From: Thermoleophilaceae bacterium
GTDB taxonomy: Bacteria; Actinomycetota; Thermoleophilia; Solirubrobacterales; Thermoleophilaceae
Length of the DNA: 8,239 bases
Direction: 5' to 3'
Assembly (NCBI GenBank): GCA_013695885.1
Contig: JACCZP010000253.1
Coordinates: 1-8,239, forward strand
Shown: positions 1-6,642 of the stretch, in pieces
Position numbering within the stretch: the first letter of the stretch is position 1
Layout of the letters: each line of letters begins with the position of its first letter
Notes under the pieces: generated by a model
Told to the model about the DNA's origin: nothing
The model's input: the letters and a program-made list of their open reading frames with translations, nothing else
The model's database searches: none
Made by a program: the position numbers and the translations under genes

Positions 1-606
1 GGCGAGCTCTACGGCTTCCCGCGGCTCGTGGACCTCTCGCCCCTCTACGACTTCCAGCAGCAGCACGTGGCCGACATGAACATCGAGGGCGTCGCGATCA
101 CCGGTGACCGCGTGGTGCTCGTGAACCGCGGCAACTCGAAGGAGGGCGAGAACGTGGCGATCTACCTCTCGCTCGAGGAGGTGACCGAGGCGCTGCTGAG
201 CGACTTCAAGCTCGACGCCTCGGAGCTGCTCGAGGTGCAGTCCTACGACCTCGGCGAGAAGGACGGCATCCCGCTGGCCTTCTCGGATGTCGACGCCCTG
301 CCCGACGGGCGCCTCGTGTTCACGGCCACCGCCGAGGGCATCCCCGGCACCGACCACGAGGACGAGGACGCCGGATCGGCCATCGGGGTGATCGACCAGA
401 ACGGCGAGGTGGCCTACTTCGAGATGATCGGCGACTCCGACATCGCCCTCGAGGGCGTGGACGCGCGGATCTCCGACGAGGACGACTCCATCGACGTGCT
501 CCTCTGCCAGGACGCCGACGATCCCGACATCGCCTCGCCGCTCTACCGGGCCACGATCCCGATCAGCGGCGACCTCGAGGCGGGCACCGGCCGGATCCAG
601 GAGTAG
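1..606 (+). CDS. Uncharacterised beta-propeller-like protein, C-terminal part (DUF6929-like)
   Basis: The reading frame is open from base 1, so the 5' end lies outside the window; 201 residues are visible, ending at TAG (604-606). A GTG at 28 is in frame but is probably internal. The fragment is strongly acidic and Asp/Glu rich, with no membrane segment or Cys cluster. Short phrases such as NIEGVAITGDRVVLVNRGN, DVDALPDGRLVFTATAEG, GSAIGVIDQNGEVAYF and CQDADDPDIASPLYRATI repeat at blade-like spacing. They resemble the proteins grouped as DUF6929 or related esterase-like phytase propellers, in which an Asn/Arg-Gly motif and a late DADDP motif recur. That family match is from memory and is tentative. 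No catalytic function can be assigned. The gene converges on the methyltransferase gene with a 58-bp gap, so it belongs to a different transcription unit from the rest of the window. Confidence 0.8.
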   Translation, partial: GELYGFPRLVDLSPLYDFQQQHVADMNIEGVAITGDRVVLVNRGNSKEGENVAIYLSLEEVTEALLSDFKLDASELLEVQSYDLGEKDGIPLAFSDVDALPDGRLVFTATAEGIPGTDHEDEDAGSAIGVIDQNGEVAYFEMIGDSDIALEGVDARISDEDDSIDVLLCQDADDPDIASPLYRATIPISGDLEAGTGRIQE

Positions 607-623
607 CCCGCCGCCGAGGCGGG
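607..623. terminator. Possible bidirectional terminator hairpin between convergent genes
   Basis: CCCGCC (607-612) and GGCGGG (618-623) form a perfect 6-bp stem with a 5-nt loop, starting right after the stop codon of the plus-strand gene. There is no T-tract on either side, as is common for GC-rich genomes, so function is inferred from position between convergent genes. A stem this short and GC-rich can occur by chance. Confidence 0.35.
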
Positions 624-664
624 CACCGGCAGGGTCGGGACCGGCGCGTCGCCCCGGCCGGGCG

Positions 665-1465
665 CTAGGCGGCCGAGGAGGGCACCAGCGCGTCGGCCCG
701 CTTCACCCCGAAGCCCGCGTACAGCACGCCGACGTCCTTGCTGGTCTCGAGCTTGGTGCGCCGGCCCATCTCCCCGTGGGAGATCTCACCGCGCTTGCGC
801 TGTCGCAGCGCGCCGATCAGCGACACCGGATTGCCGGCCGGCGACATGCCCACGACCTCCGCGTTAGCCATCCCGAAGCGCTCCATCAGCCGGTGGAGCT
901 CGGGCGGCCTGATGAACATGTCCCAGTCGTGGAGATCGGGCTCCGTGAAGCTCGTCGCGCCCCACTCCTGGGCCAGCTTGATCATCACCAGCCAGCTCTT
1001 GCGCGTGCGGTTGATCGTGTCGTAGAAGTAGATCCCCCCGGGGGCGAGCACGCGCGCGGTCTCCGCGACGACCCGCCCGAGGTCGTCCACGTGCTCGAGC
1101 ACGTCGCAGCAGTACACGATGTCGAAGGATCCCTCGGCGAAGGGCAGCTCCTCCCCAGAGGCCTTCTGGTACTCGATGTCGAGGCCGGTCTCGCGGGCAT
1201 GGTCGCGCGCCGCGGCGATCGACTGCTCGGAGGGGTCCACACCGGTCACCCGGCAGCCGAGGCGGGCGAACTCCTCGGCGAGCAGACCCCCGCCGCAGCC
1301 GATGTCGAGCGTTCGCAGTCCCGTGGGATCGACCCCGAGCCGGTCGACGAGCACGCCGCGGAAGTAGCCGAAGCGCGTGGGGTTGACCCCGGTGCGCAGG
1401 CCGGCGAGCGGGGTGTGCTCGTCCCACCACCCGAGGCGGTCGTACATCGCGTTGTCGACGGGCAC
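665..1465 (-). CDS. UbiG-like class I SAM-dependent O-methyltransferase
   Basis: This 266-residue protein has a Rossmann methyltransferase core. Motif I LDIGCGGG is at residues 53-60, the acidic ribose-binding residue is D78 (VTGVD), YCCDVLEHV is at 118-126, and RVLAPGG followed by YDTINRT at 138-153. After the core comes HDWDMFIRPPEL (179-190), which matches the substrate-domain signature of UbiG, the O-methyltransferase of ubiquinone synthesis (its HDxxKFIKPxEL). The N-terminus (DNAMYDRLGWWDEHTPL, NPTRFGYF) also fits UbiG relatives. Actinobacteria generally use menaquinone, so ubiquinone synthesis is unlikely and the real substrate, perhaps a phenol or catechol, is unknown. The GTG start at 1465 is favoured by a good ribosome binding site; the ATG six codons inside (1447) has none. 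The gene lies 48 nt downstream of cysH and may be co-transcribed. The C-terminal 60 residues diverge from E. coli UbiG. Confidence 0.85.
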   Translation of the reverse strand: MPVDNAMYDRLGWWDEHTPLAGLRTGVNPTRFGYFRGVLVDRLGVDPTGLRTLDIGCGGGLLAEEFARLGCRVTGVDPSEQSIAAARDHARETGLDIEYQKASGEELPFAEGSFDIVYCCDVLEHVDDLGRVVAETARVLAPGGIYFYDTINRTRKSWLVMIKLAQEWGATSFTEPDLHDWDMFIRPPELHRLMERFGMANAEVVGMSPAGNPVSLIGALRQRKRGEISHGEMGRRTKLETSKDVGVLYAGFGVKRADALVPSSAA

Positions 1466-1474
1466 GGCCCCTGC

Positions 1475-1480
1475 CTCCTC
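1475..1480 (-). promoter_or_regulatory. Ribosome binding site of the UbiG-like gene
   Basis: The minus strand reads AGGAGG here, 9 nt before the GTG at 1465. It is the best Shine-Dalgarno match in the window. It decides the start in favour of GTG 1465 over ATG 1447. Confidence 0.75.
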
Positions 1481-1513
1481 ATCCTCGAAGCCGCGCGCGG
1501 GACCCGCCGCAGG

Positions 1514-2182
1514 CTATCCGTGCAGCCCGCACTCCGTCTTATCGAAAGCCGCCCAGCGGCCCTCGCGGCCCGAGCCGGGCGTCGTGCAGTGCGTGCAGCC
1601 GATCGAGCCGTATCCGCGCTGGTGCAGGGCGTTGAAGGGGACGTCGTAGCGCTCGATGTAGTCCCAGACCTGCTCCTCGGACCAGTCGGCCAGCGGGTTC
1701 ACCTTCCACAGGCCGTGGCGCTCGTCCCACCCGAGCTTGGGCGAGTCGGCGCGCTCCGACGACTGGTCGCGACGCACGCCCGCGACCCAGGCGTCGACGT
1801 GGGTCAGCGCCTCCCGCAGCGGGTCGACCTTGCGGATCGCGCAGCACGCGTCGGGGTCGCGACGCCAGAGCTCGTCACCGTGGACCGTGGCCTGCCGGGC
1901 GAGCGTCATCCCCTGGTAGACGTCGATCTCGATCCCGTAACGGCGCTCGACCTCCTGCCAGGTCTCGTAGGTCTCGGGGAACAGCACGCCGGTGTCGACC
2001 GTGAAGACGCGGACCTCGGGCTCGATCCGCAGGATCATGTCGAGGATGACCGAGGCCTCCTTCTGGAAGGAGCACGCCACGTAGAGGCGCGGGTGGAAGC
2101 GCTCGACGGCCTCCGCCAGCACCTCCTCGGCGGAGCCCTCCTCGACCTCGGAGCCGAAGGCGACGGTCATGTCGAGCCGCAC
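1514..2182 (-). CDS. cysH: Adenylyl-sulfate (APS) reductase, Fe-S type, thioredoxin-dependent
   Basis: This cytoplasmic enzyme of assimilatory sulfate reduction reduces APS to sulfite and AMP. The 222-residue protein has the adenylyl-sulfate-binding loop ACSFQKEASV (36-45), a core VDTGVLFPETYE (62-73), and GVRRDQSSER (135-144). The cysteine pattern identifies the subtype. C113-C114 with C196-x2-C199 are the four [4Fe-4S] ligands typical of APS-using reductases, and C218 in ECGLH is the catalytic thiol that is regenerated by thioredoxin. The cluster argues for APS rather than PAPS as substrate, so no APS kinase would be needed. Length is normal for the short bacterial form. The GTG at 2182 starts only 4 nt after the sir stop codon; ATG 2170 (four codons in) is an equally possible start because neither has a clear Shine-Dalgarno sequence. 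Close spacing implies co-transcription and translational coupling with sir. Confidence 0.95.
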   Translation of the reverse strand: MRLDMTVAFGSEVEEGSAEEVLAEAVERFHPRLYVACSFQKEASVILDMILRIEPEVRVFTVDTGVLFPETYETWQEVERRYGIEIDVYQGMTLARQATVHGDELWRRDPDACCAIRKVDPLREALTHVDAWVAGVRRDQSSERADSPKLGWDERHGLWKVNPLADWSEEQVWDYIERYDVPFNALHQRGYGSIGCTHCTTPGSGREGRWAAFDKTECGLHG

Positions 2183-2186
2183 ATCG

Positions 2187-3785
2187 CTACGCCGCCGCCG
2201 CGACGGCCGCCTCGGCGGCGGCCGGAGCCAGCTGCTCGCTCCACCAGTCGGACTCCGTGCGCGCGGCGAACGCCGCGAAGGTCTCGCCCTCGTCGTGCAT
2301 CTGCTCGTAGAGGGTGAGGATGCGCACCAGCGTCTCGTTCAGGTCCCAGTGGGGGATCTTGCGCGCCACGACGTCCCCGAACTTCGGCTCGGGGCCGAGG
2401 TGTCCTCCGATGCGGATGTCCATGGCCTCGACGAACTCGCCGTCCACCTTCTTGAGCACGCCCTCGATGCCGATGTCGGCGATCTGATGCTGGGCGCACG
2501 AGGAGGAGCAGCCCGCGAAGTGCACGCGCAGGTCCTCGCCGTGGCCGTTGGCGACGATGTTGGCGTCGAGGAACCTCGCGATCTCGTGCGCACGCTCCTT
2601 GGTGTGGACCTTGGCCAGCCCGCAGAACTCCTTGCCGGTGCAGGTCTGAAGGCCGCGGGCGAACAGTGAGGGCTCCGGCGAGAGGTACTCGAGCAGCGGC
2701 TCCGCCAGCAGCTCGGGGACCCGCTCGTTCGGCACCCAGGGGATGACGATGTTCTGCTGGTGGGTGAGCCGGACCTCGCCGTCGCGGGTGCCGTACTCGC
2801 GCGCGAGGCGGACGACCTCGCGGAACTGCTCGCCGCGGATGCGCCCTACCGGCACGCACAGCCCGACCGCCGAATGCACGCCGTCGGCCTGCGGGGTGAC
2901 GCCGATGTGGTCGTGGCCGCGCAGGTCCGGCGCGGTGTGGACGCCGCGGCGCAGCTCGTAGCCCACCCGCTCCTCGAGCTGGGCGCGAAACTCCTCGGGG
3001 CCGACCCGGTCGAGGAGGAACTTGAGCCGGGCCTTGCCGCGCGACTTGCGGTTCTCCTCGGAGTCGCGGAAGATCGCGGTGATCTGCTCGACCACGGCGG
3101 GGGCCTCGGCCTCATCCACCCAAACGTCGATCCAGCGGGCGAAGCGCGGGTGCGAGGAGAGCCCGCCCCCAACGCGGAGGTTGAACCCCGGCGTGCCGTC
3201 CTCGGCCAGCGCCCCGGAGAGCGCGACGTCGTTGATCAGGCCCCGGGCGCAGTCCTCGGTGCAGCCCGTCACCGAGATCTTGTACTTGCGCGGCAGGTTC
3301 GAGTAGGCGCGGTTGTCGAGCAGGCGGAGATGGATGGCCTCGGCCACCGCCTGGCCGTCGGCGATCTGGTCGTGGGCGATGCCGGCAAGGGTGCACCCCA
3401 CCACGTTGCGGGTGATGTCCCCGCACGCGCCGCTCGAGGTCAGGCCCGTCTCCTCGAAGCGGCGGAAGATGCCCGGAATGGCGTCGAGGGTGATCCAGTG
3501 GTGCTGGACGCACTGGCGCGTGGTGCAGTCGAGGAAGCCCCGGCCCTGCTCGTCGGCGATGTCCGCGAACAGCTCGGCCTGGTCGCCGGTCAGCACGCCC
3601 TGCACGACCTTGGTGCGGAGCATGAAGTGGCCGTCACCGGTGTTGTGGGCGTAGAGCCCGTACCACTTGAGGCGGGCGACGTCCTGCTCGTCGAGGGTCT
3701 CCCAGCCGTCGCGGGATGCACGCTCGAGGGCCCCGTAGACGTCCAGCCCGTCCTTCTCGGCCTTCATCTTCTCGAACTTGTTCAT
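2187..3785 (-). CDS. sir: Ferredoxin-type sulfite reductase (siroheme, [4Fe-4S]); NirA/Sir family
   Basis: The 532-residue protein catalyses the six-electron reduction of sulfite to sulfide, probably with ferredoxin as donor. Two nitrite/sulfite-reductase half repeats are visible. The cluster and siroheme ligands are C382 and C388 (TCTGKEFC) and C426 and C430 (GCSSSC). Likely substrate-binding residues are R57, R126, K167 and K169 (RKYK). Y45 (WYGLY) and C121 (ACGD) align, from memory, with Tyr69 and Cys161 that are covalently linked in Mycobacterium tuberculosis NirA, a sulfite reductase. This, together with the adjacent cysH, favours sulfite over nitrite as substrate. The reading frame stays open upstream to 5687, but family similarity begins at ATG 3785 (MNKFEK). 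A weak GGGG tract is the only ribosome-binding candidate, and ATG 3767 is an alternative. The last 11 residues are a low-complexity Ala/Glu/Val tail. Confidence 0.93.
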   Translation of the reverse strand: MNKFEKMKAEKDGLDVYGALERASRDGWETLDEQDVARLKWYGLYAHNTGDGHFMLRTKVVQGVLTGDQAELFADIADEQGRGFLDCTTRQCVQHHWITLDAIPGIFRRFEETGLTSSGACGDITRNVVGCTLAGIAHDQIADGQAVAEAIHLRLLDNRAYSNLPRKYKISVTGCTEDCARGLINDVALSGALAEDGTPGFNLRVGGGLSSHPRFARWIDVWVDEAEAPAVVEQITAIFRDSEENRKSRGKARLKFLLDRVGPEEFRAQLEERVGYELRRGVHTAPDLRGHDHIGVTPQADGVHSAVGLCVPVGRIRGEQFREVVRLAREYGTRDGEVRLTHQQNIVIPWVPNERVPELLAEPLLEYLSPEPSLFARGLQTCTGKEFCGLAKVHTKERAHEIARFLDANIVANGHGEDLRVHFAGCSSSCAQHQIADIGIEGVLKKVDGEFVEAMDIRIGGHLGPEPKFGDVVARKIPHWDLNETLVRILTLYEQMHDEGETFAAFAARTESDWWSEQLAPAAAEAAVAAAA

Positions 3786-3810
3786 GGCCCCCGTCCCGCG
3801 TCGGTCGAGT

Positions 3811-3849
3811 CCCCGCCCGGATGCCCCGGTCGCGGCATGGCGAGCGGGG
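3811..3849. repeat. Imperfect inverted repeat upstream of sir
   Basis: CCCCGC (3811-3816) pairs with GCGGGG (3844-3849), and inside it ATGCC (3821-3825) pairs with GGCAT (3834-3838) around an 8-nt loop. Two further pairs (3818-3842 and 3819-3841) lie between the stems. It sits 25-63 nt before the sir start. If transcription starts near 3844, only the inner stem would be in the RNA, so the whole dyad could instead be a DNA operator. GC richness makes chance pairing easy. Confidence 0.35.
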
Positions 3850-3850
3850 A

Positions 3851-3890
3851 AAACTAGCAAAAGCCGGTCGGGTATGTGGCTATTGGATTG
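3851..3890 (-). promoter_or_regulatory. Probable sir-cysH promoter: extended -10 with AT-rich upstream island
   Basis: Read on the minus strand, TGCTAGTTT (3859-3851) is a TG-N-TANNNT extended -10 element. It predicts transcription starting near 3844 and a leader of about 60 nt before sir. No TTGACA-like -35 is seen. Immediately upstream are ATACCCGACCGG (3875-3864) and a tandem CCAAT pair near 3880-3890. This island is far more AT-rich than its surroundings. The GGTCGGGTAT strand resembles a half-site of Rrf2-type regulators, but a clear second half-site is missing. Confidence 0.5.
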
Positions 3891-3897
3891 GGGGGAC

Positions 3898-3923
3898 CGG
3901 GCTCGGCCGGACCGCCGAGCCCG
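3898..3923 (-). terminator. Hairpin terminator downstream of metK
   Basis: A perfect 10-bp stem (3898-3907 with 3914-3923; arms contain GGGCTCGGC and GCCGAGCCC) encloses a 6-nt loop, 23 nt past the metK stop codon. A second perfect 6-bp hairpin with a 3-nt loop (3933-3947) touches the stop codon itself. Neither is followed by a T-tract on the transcribed strand, so these would be U-less terminators. They separate the aroA-cmk-der-metK block from sir-cysH. Confidence 0.55.
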
Positions 3924-3946
3924 CGCCCGCCCGCGCTCGGAGAGCG

Positions 3947-5194
3947 CTACGCCGTAGCCCCGGCGGCGCTTCCCGCCGCGCTCTTCAGTTCCTCGGCACG
4001 GTCGGTCCGCTCCCAGGTGAAGTCCTCGTCCTCGCGGCCGAAGTGGCCGTAGGCCGCGGTCTTCACGTAGATCGGCCGGTGCAGGTCGAGGTAGGAGCGG
4101 AAGGCGCCGGGGCGCAGGTCGAAGTGCTCGCGGACGAGCTCGCTGATCTGGTGGTCGGGGATGCGACCGGAGCCGAAGGTGTCGACCATCACAGAAATGG
4201 GCTCCGACACGCCGATCGCGTAGGCCACCTGGATCTCGCATCGCTCCGCGAGGCCGGCGGCCACGATGTTCTTGGCCACGTAGCGCGCCGCGTAGGCGGC
4301 CGAGCGGTCGACCTTCGAGGGGTCCTTGCCCGAGAACGCGCCGCCACCGTGGCGGGCCATGCCGCCGTAGGTGTCGACGATGATCTTGCGCCCGGTCAGC
4401 CCGCAGTCGCCCATCGGGCCGCCGACCTCGAACTTGCCGGTCGGGTTCACGAGCATGCTCTCGCGCAGCGACTCGGCGTCGTAGAGCTCGGCGGGGAGGA
4501 CGGGCTCGACCACGTGCTCCCAGAGGTCGGGCCTGATCTGCGAGTCGGTGTCGACGCCCGGCGCGTGCTGGCTCGAGATCAGGATCCGCTCGATCGCCAC
4601 CGGCTTGTGGTCCTGGTAGCGAACGGTGACCTGTGTCTTGCCGTCGGGGCGCAGGTACTCCATCGACCCGTCGCGGCGCGCCTCGGCCATCTGCTTGGCC
4701 AACCGATGGGCGAGGGCGATGGGGAGCGGCATGAGCTCGGGCGTGTCGTTGGTCGCGTAGCCGAACATCATCCCCTGGTCGCCGGCGCCGGCCACCCCGT
4801 GGTCGTCGTCGCTCGAGCCCGAGCCGCTGCGCGTCTCGTGGGAGCGCTCCACGCCCTGGGCGATGTCGGCCGACTGCTTGTCGACCGCCGTGATCACCGC
4901 GCAGGTGTCGCAGTCGAAGCCGAAGGATGCGTCGTCGTAGCCGATGCGGCGGATCGTCTCGCGCGCGATGTCCTGGAAGTCGAGAACGGCGTTGGCGGTG
5001 ATCTCGCCCGAGATCACGACGAGCCCGGTGTTGACGAGCGTCTCGCAGGCCACGCGGCCGTTCGGGTCCTCGGCCATGACCGCGTCGAGCACGGAGTCCG
5101 AGATCTGGTCGGCGATCTTGTCGGGATGGCCCTCGGTGACCGACTCCGAGGTGAAGAGGTACTCGTTCCGGGACAGGCTCTCGTTGGCGTTCAT
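3947..5194 (-). CDS. metK: S-adenosylmethionine synthetase
   Basis: MetK condenses methionine and ATP into SAM, the cell's main methyl donor, releasing phosphate and pyrophosphate; it acts as a cytoplasmic oligomer. The 415-residue protein shows the N-terminal [11 protein letters not shown] motif (16-26), the family signature [12 protein letters not shown] (136-147), and the glycine-rich phosphate-binding stretch [16 protein letters not shown] (283-298). The segment between the central GV and GAGDQG is about 20 residues ([15 protein letters not shown] within it), longer than in E. coli but like other actinobacteria; it lies at the mobile active-site loop. The C-terminus is an Ala/Gly/Ser tail. 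ATG 5194 is preceded by AAGGAG at 14 nt. The gene is 48 nt downstream of der. An AT-rich patch at 5221-5246 could hold a weak promoter of its own, but no confident boxes are seen. Confidence 0.98.
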   Translation of the reverse strand: MNANESLSRNEYLFTSESVTEGHPDKIADQISDSVLDAVMAEDPNGRVACETLVNTGLVVISGEITANAVLDFQDIARETIRRIGYDDASFGFDCDTCAVITAVDKQSADIAQGVERSHETRSGSGSSDDDHGVAGAGDQGMMFGYATNDTPELMPLPIALAHRLAKQMAEARRDGSMEYLRPDGKTQVTVRYQDHKPVAIERILISSQHAPGVDTDSQIRPDLWEHVVEPVLPAELYDAESLRESMLVNPTGKFEVGGPMGDCGLTGRKIIVDTYGGMARHGGGAFSGKDPSKVDRSAAYAARYVAKNIVAAGLAERCEIQVAYAIGVSEPISVMVDTFGSGRIPDHQISELVREHFDLRPGAFRSYLDLHRPIYVKTAAYGHFGREDEDFTWERTDRAEELKSAAGSAAGATA

Positions 5195-5208
5195 CGGGGC
5201 GCGCGTCG

Positions 5209-5214
5209 CTCCTT
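5209..5214 (-). promoter_or_regulatory. Ribosome binding site of metK, long spacing
   Basis: The minus strand reads AAGGAG, separated from ATG 5194 by 14 nt, which is longer than the usual 5-10 nt. No closer in-frame start codon is available, so the start is retained. Confidence 0.55.
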
Positions 5215-5242
5215 GCTGGCGGAAATAGGCCCGCGGAGCTTA

Positions 5243-6580
5243 TTACCGGGAGCGCGTGCGGTCGCTTCGCGGCTCGCGGCCGCGGAAGTCGATCGAGAGC
5301 GGCACGCCGTCGAGCGCGTAGCGCTCGCGCAGGCGGTTCTCGATGAAGTAGGCGTAGTCGCGGGTCAGCCGGCTGCGGTCCGACACCTGGATCGCGAAGC
5401 GCGGCGGCCGCGTCTCGAACTGGGCCATGTAGTAGAGGCGAAGGCGCCGGCCGCGCACGAGCGGGGGCTCGCGCTGGGCCTGGACGTCGGCCAGGAAGCG
5501 GTTGAGCTCGGGGGTCGGGAGGCGGTCGGCGGCGCGATCGGCCAGCGCGAGGCACTCGAGCAGGAGGCGCCGCACCCCCCGGCCGGTATGCGCCGAGGCG
5601 GTGAGCACCCGCGGGCGCAGGCGCAGCTTCCCGCGGGCACGCCCGCGCAGGTCCTCGAGGTCGACGTCCTCCGGCGCGGCGTCCCACTTGTTCAGCGCGA
5701 TCAGCGTGGCGCAGCCGCTCTTCATCGCCAGGTCGCCGACCCTCAGGTCGTCGGCCGTGATGCCGGCGGAGGCGTCGGCCACCAGCAGTGCCACGTCGGC
5801 GCGCTCGGCGGCGCGCTCGGAGCGAAGCTGCGCGTAGTAGTCGACGTCCCCGGGCAGGCGGGCGCGGCGGCGCAGGCCGGCGGTGTCGACGAGCACGAGC
5901 GGGCGGCCGTCGACCTCGAGGGCGGTGTCGATCGCGTCGCGGGTGGTGCCGGGAAGGTCGGAGACGATCACCCGCTCCTCCCCCAGGATGCGGTTGACCA
6001 GCGAGGACTTGCCGACGTTCGGGCGGCCGATGACCGCGAGGCGCGGCGGCGGCTCCGGCGCGTCGGTCGCGAGGGCCCCCGCGGCCTCGAGGCCGGCGGT
6101 CACCCGGTCGAGCAGGTCGCCGGTCCCGATGCCCTGGGCGGCCGACACCGGCACCGGGTCCCCGAGCCCCAGGCCGTAGAAGTCGGTGGCCGCGGGCGCC
6201 GCCGCGCCCGAGTCGAGCTTGTTGACGGCCACCACGACCGGCACGCGCGCGCGCCGGAGCTCGCGGGCGAACTCGTCGTCACCCGGTCGTAGGCCCGCCC
6301 GGCCGTCGACCACCAGCACCGCGGCCGCGGCATCGGCCAGCGCGCGGCGCGCCTGGGCCTGCACCGCCCGCGAGAGGTCGTCCTCCTCGGCAAGATCGAC
6401 CCCGCCGGTGTCCACGAGCACCAGCGCCCGCCCGTTCCACTCGGTCTCGATCTCCTTGCGGTCGCGGGTGACGCCCGACTCCTCGTGCACCACGGCCTCG
6501 CGGCTCTGGGCCAGGCGGTTGACAAGCGTCGACTTGCCGACGTTCGGGAAGCCGAGGATGGCGATCTTGGGCGGGGTCAC
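5243..6580 (-). CDS. der: Ribosome biogenesis GTPase Der (EngA), double G domain
   Basis: Der is an essential GTPase that assists 50S subunit assembly. The 445 residues contain two tandem G domains and a C-terminal KH-like domain. Domain 1 has G1 GFPNVGKST (10-18), G2 region ESGVTRD (34-40), G3 DTGG (57-60) and G4 NKLD (120-123). Domain 2 has GRPNVGKSS (185-193), PGTTRD (210-215), DTAG (232-235) and NKWD (297-300). The KH-like region follows, with [17 protein letters not shown] and a terminal basic tail. Small deviations are F11 where Arg is usual in the first P-loop, and AD-D in place of the common QD after GIT in domain 2. The GTG start at 6580 gives the expected N-terminus. No Shine-Dalgarno is visible, but a -10-like box sits 7 nt before it. 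cmk ends 62 nt upstream, and metK follows 48 nt downstream. Confidence 0.97.
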   Translation of the reverse strand: MTPPKIAILGFPNVGKSTLVNRLAQSREAVVHEESGVTRDRKEIETEWNGRALVLVDTGGVDLAEEDDLSRAVQAQARRALADAAAAVLVVDGRAGLRPGDDEFARELRRARVPVVVAVNKLDSGAAAPAATDFYGLGLGDPVPVSAAQGIGTGDLLDRVTAGLEAAGALATDAPEPPPRLAVIGRPNVGKSSLVNRILGEERVIVSDLPGTTRDAIDTALEVDGRPLVLVDTAGLRRRARLPGDVDYYAQLRSERAAERADVALLVADASAGITADDLRVGDLAMKSGCATLIALNKWDAAPEDVDLEDLRGRARGKLRLRPRVLTASAHTGRGVRRLLLECLALADRAADRLPTPELNRFLADVQAQREPPLVRGRRLRLYYMAQFETRPPRFAIQVSDRSRLTRDYAYFIENRLRERYALDGVPLSIDFRGREPRSDRTRSR

Positions 6581-6587
6581 CGGACCA

Positions 6588-6593
6588 AAGCTA
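6588..6593 (-). promoter_or_regulatory. Candidate -10 box giving a leaderless der transcript
   Basis: The minus strand reads TAGCTT, a TANNNT match, with exactly 7 nt to the GTG start of der. This would place transcription initiation at or one base before the start codon. der lacks a Shine-Dalgarno sequence, which is consistent with leaderless translation. No convincing -35 hexamer is present. Confidence 0.4.
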
Positions 6594-6642
6594 GGTTGCG
6601 ACTGCGGAGCGCGCAGGGCGACCGCGATCCGGCGGGCCGGCG

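Noticed and set aside
2187..2222. GCC/GCG trinucleotide repetition at the sir 3' end
   Set aside because: Codes for the Ala-rich C-terminal tail; imperfect and short, not a separate repeat element.
776..2317. 513-codon plus-strand frame opposite the methyltransferase and cysH
   Set aside because: Antisense shadow of two clear genes; no recognisable domain and low-complexity composition.
2187..3785. Assimilatory nitrite reductase
   Set aside because: Same family, but the adjacent cysH and the Tyr/Cys pair favour sulfite; no nitrate-assimilation gene is nearby.
3786..3946. SAM or other known riboswitch before sir
   Set aside because: The region has simple stems but I could not recognise the conserved core of any SAM riboswitch class, and much of it would lie upstream of the predicted transcription start.
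3786..5687. Upstream in-frame extension of sir through metK into der
   Set aside because: The extension is Arg/Ala/Pro-rich, crosses metK out of frame and has no homology; the family N-terminus starts at ATG 3785.
3716..6292. 858-codon open frame on the plus strand opposite metK and der
   Set aside because: It lies antisense to two unmistakable genes, its translation is rich in Arg/Ala/Gly/His/Val without family motifs, and long antisense frames are expected in DNA this GC rich because stop codons are rare.
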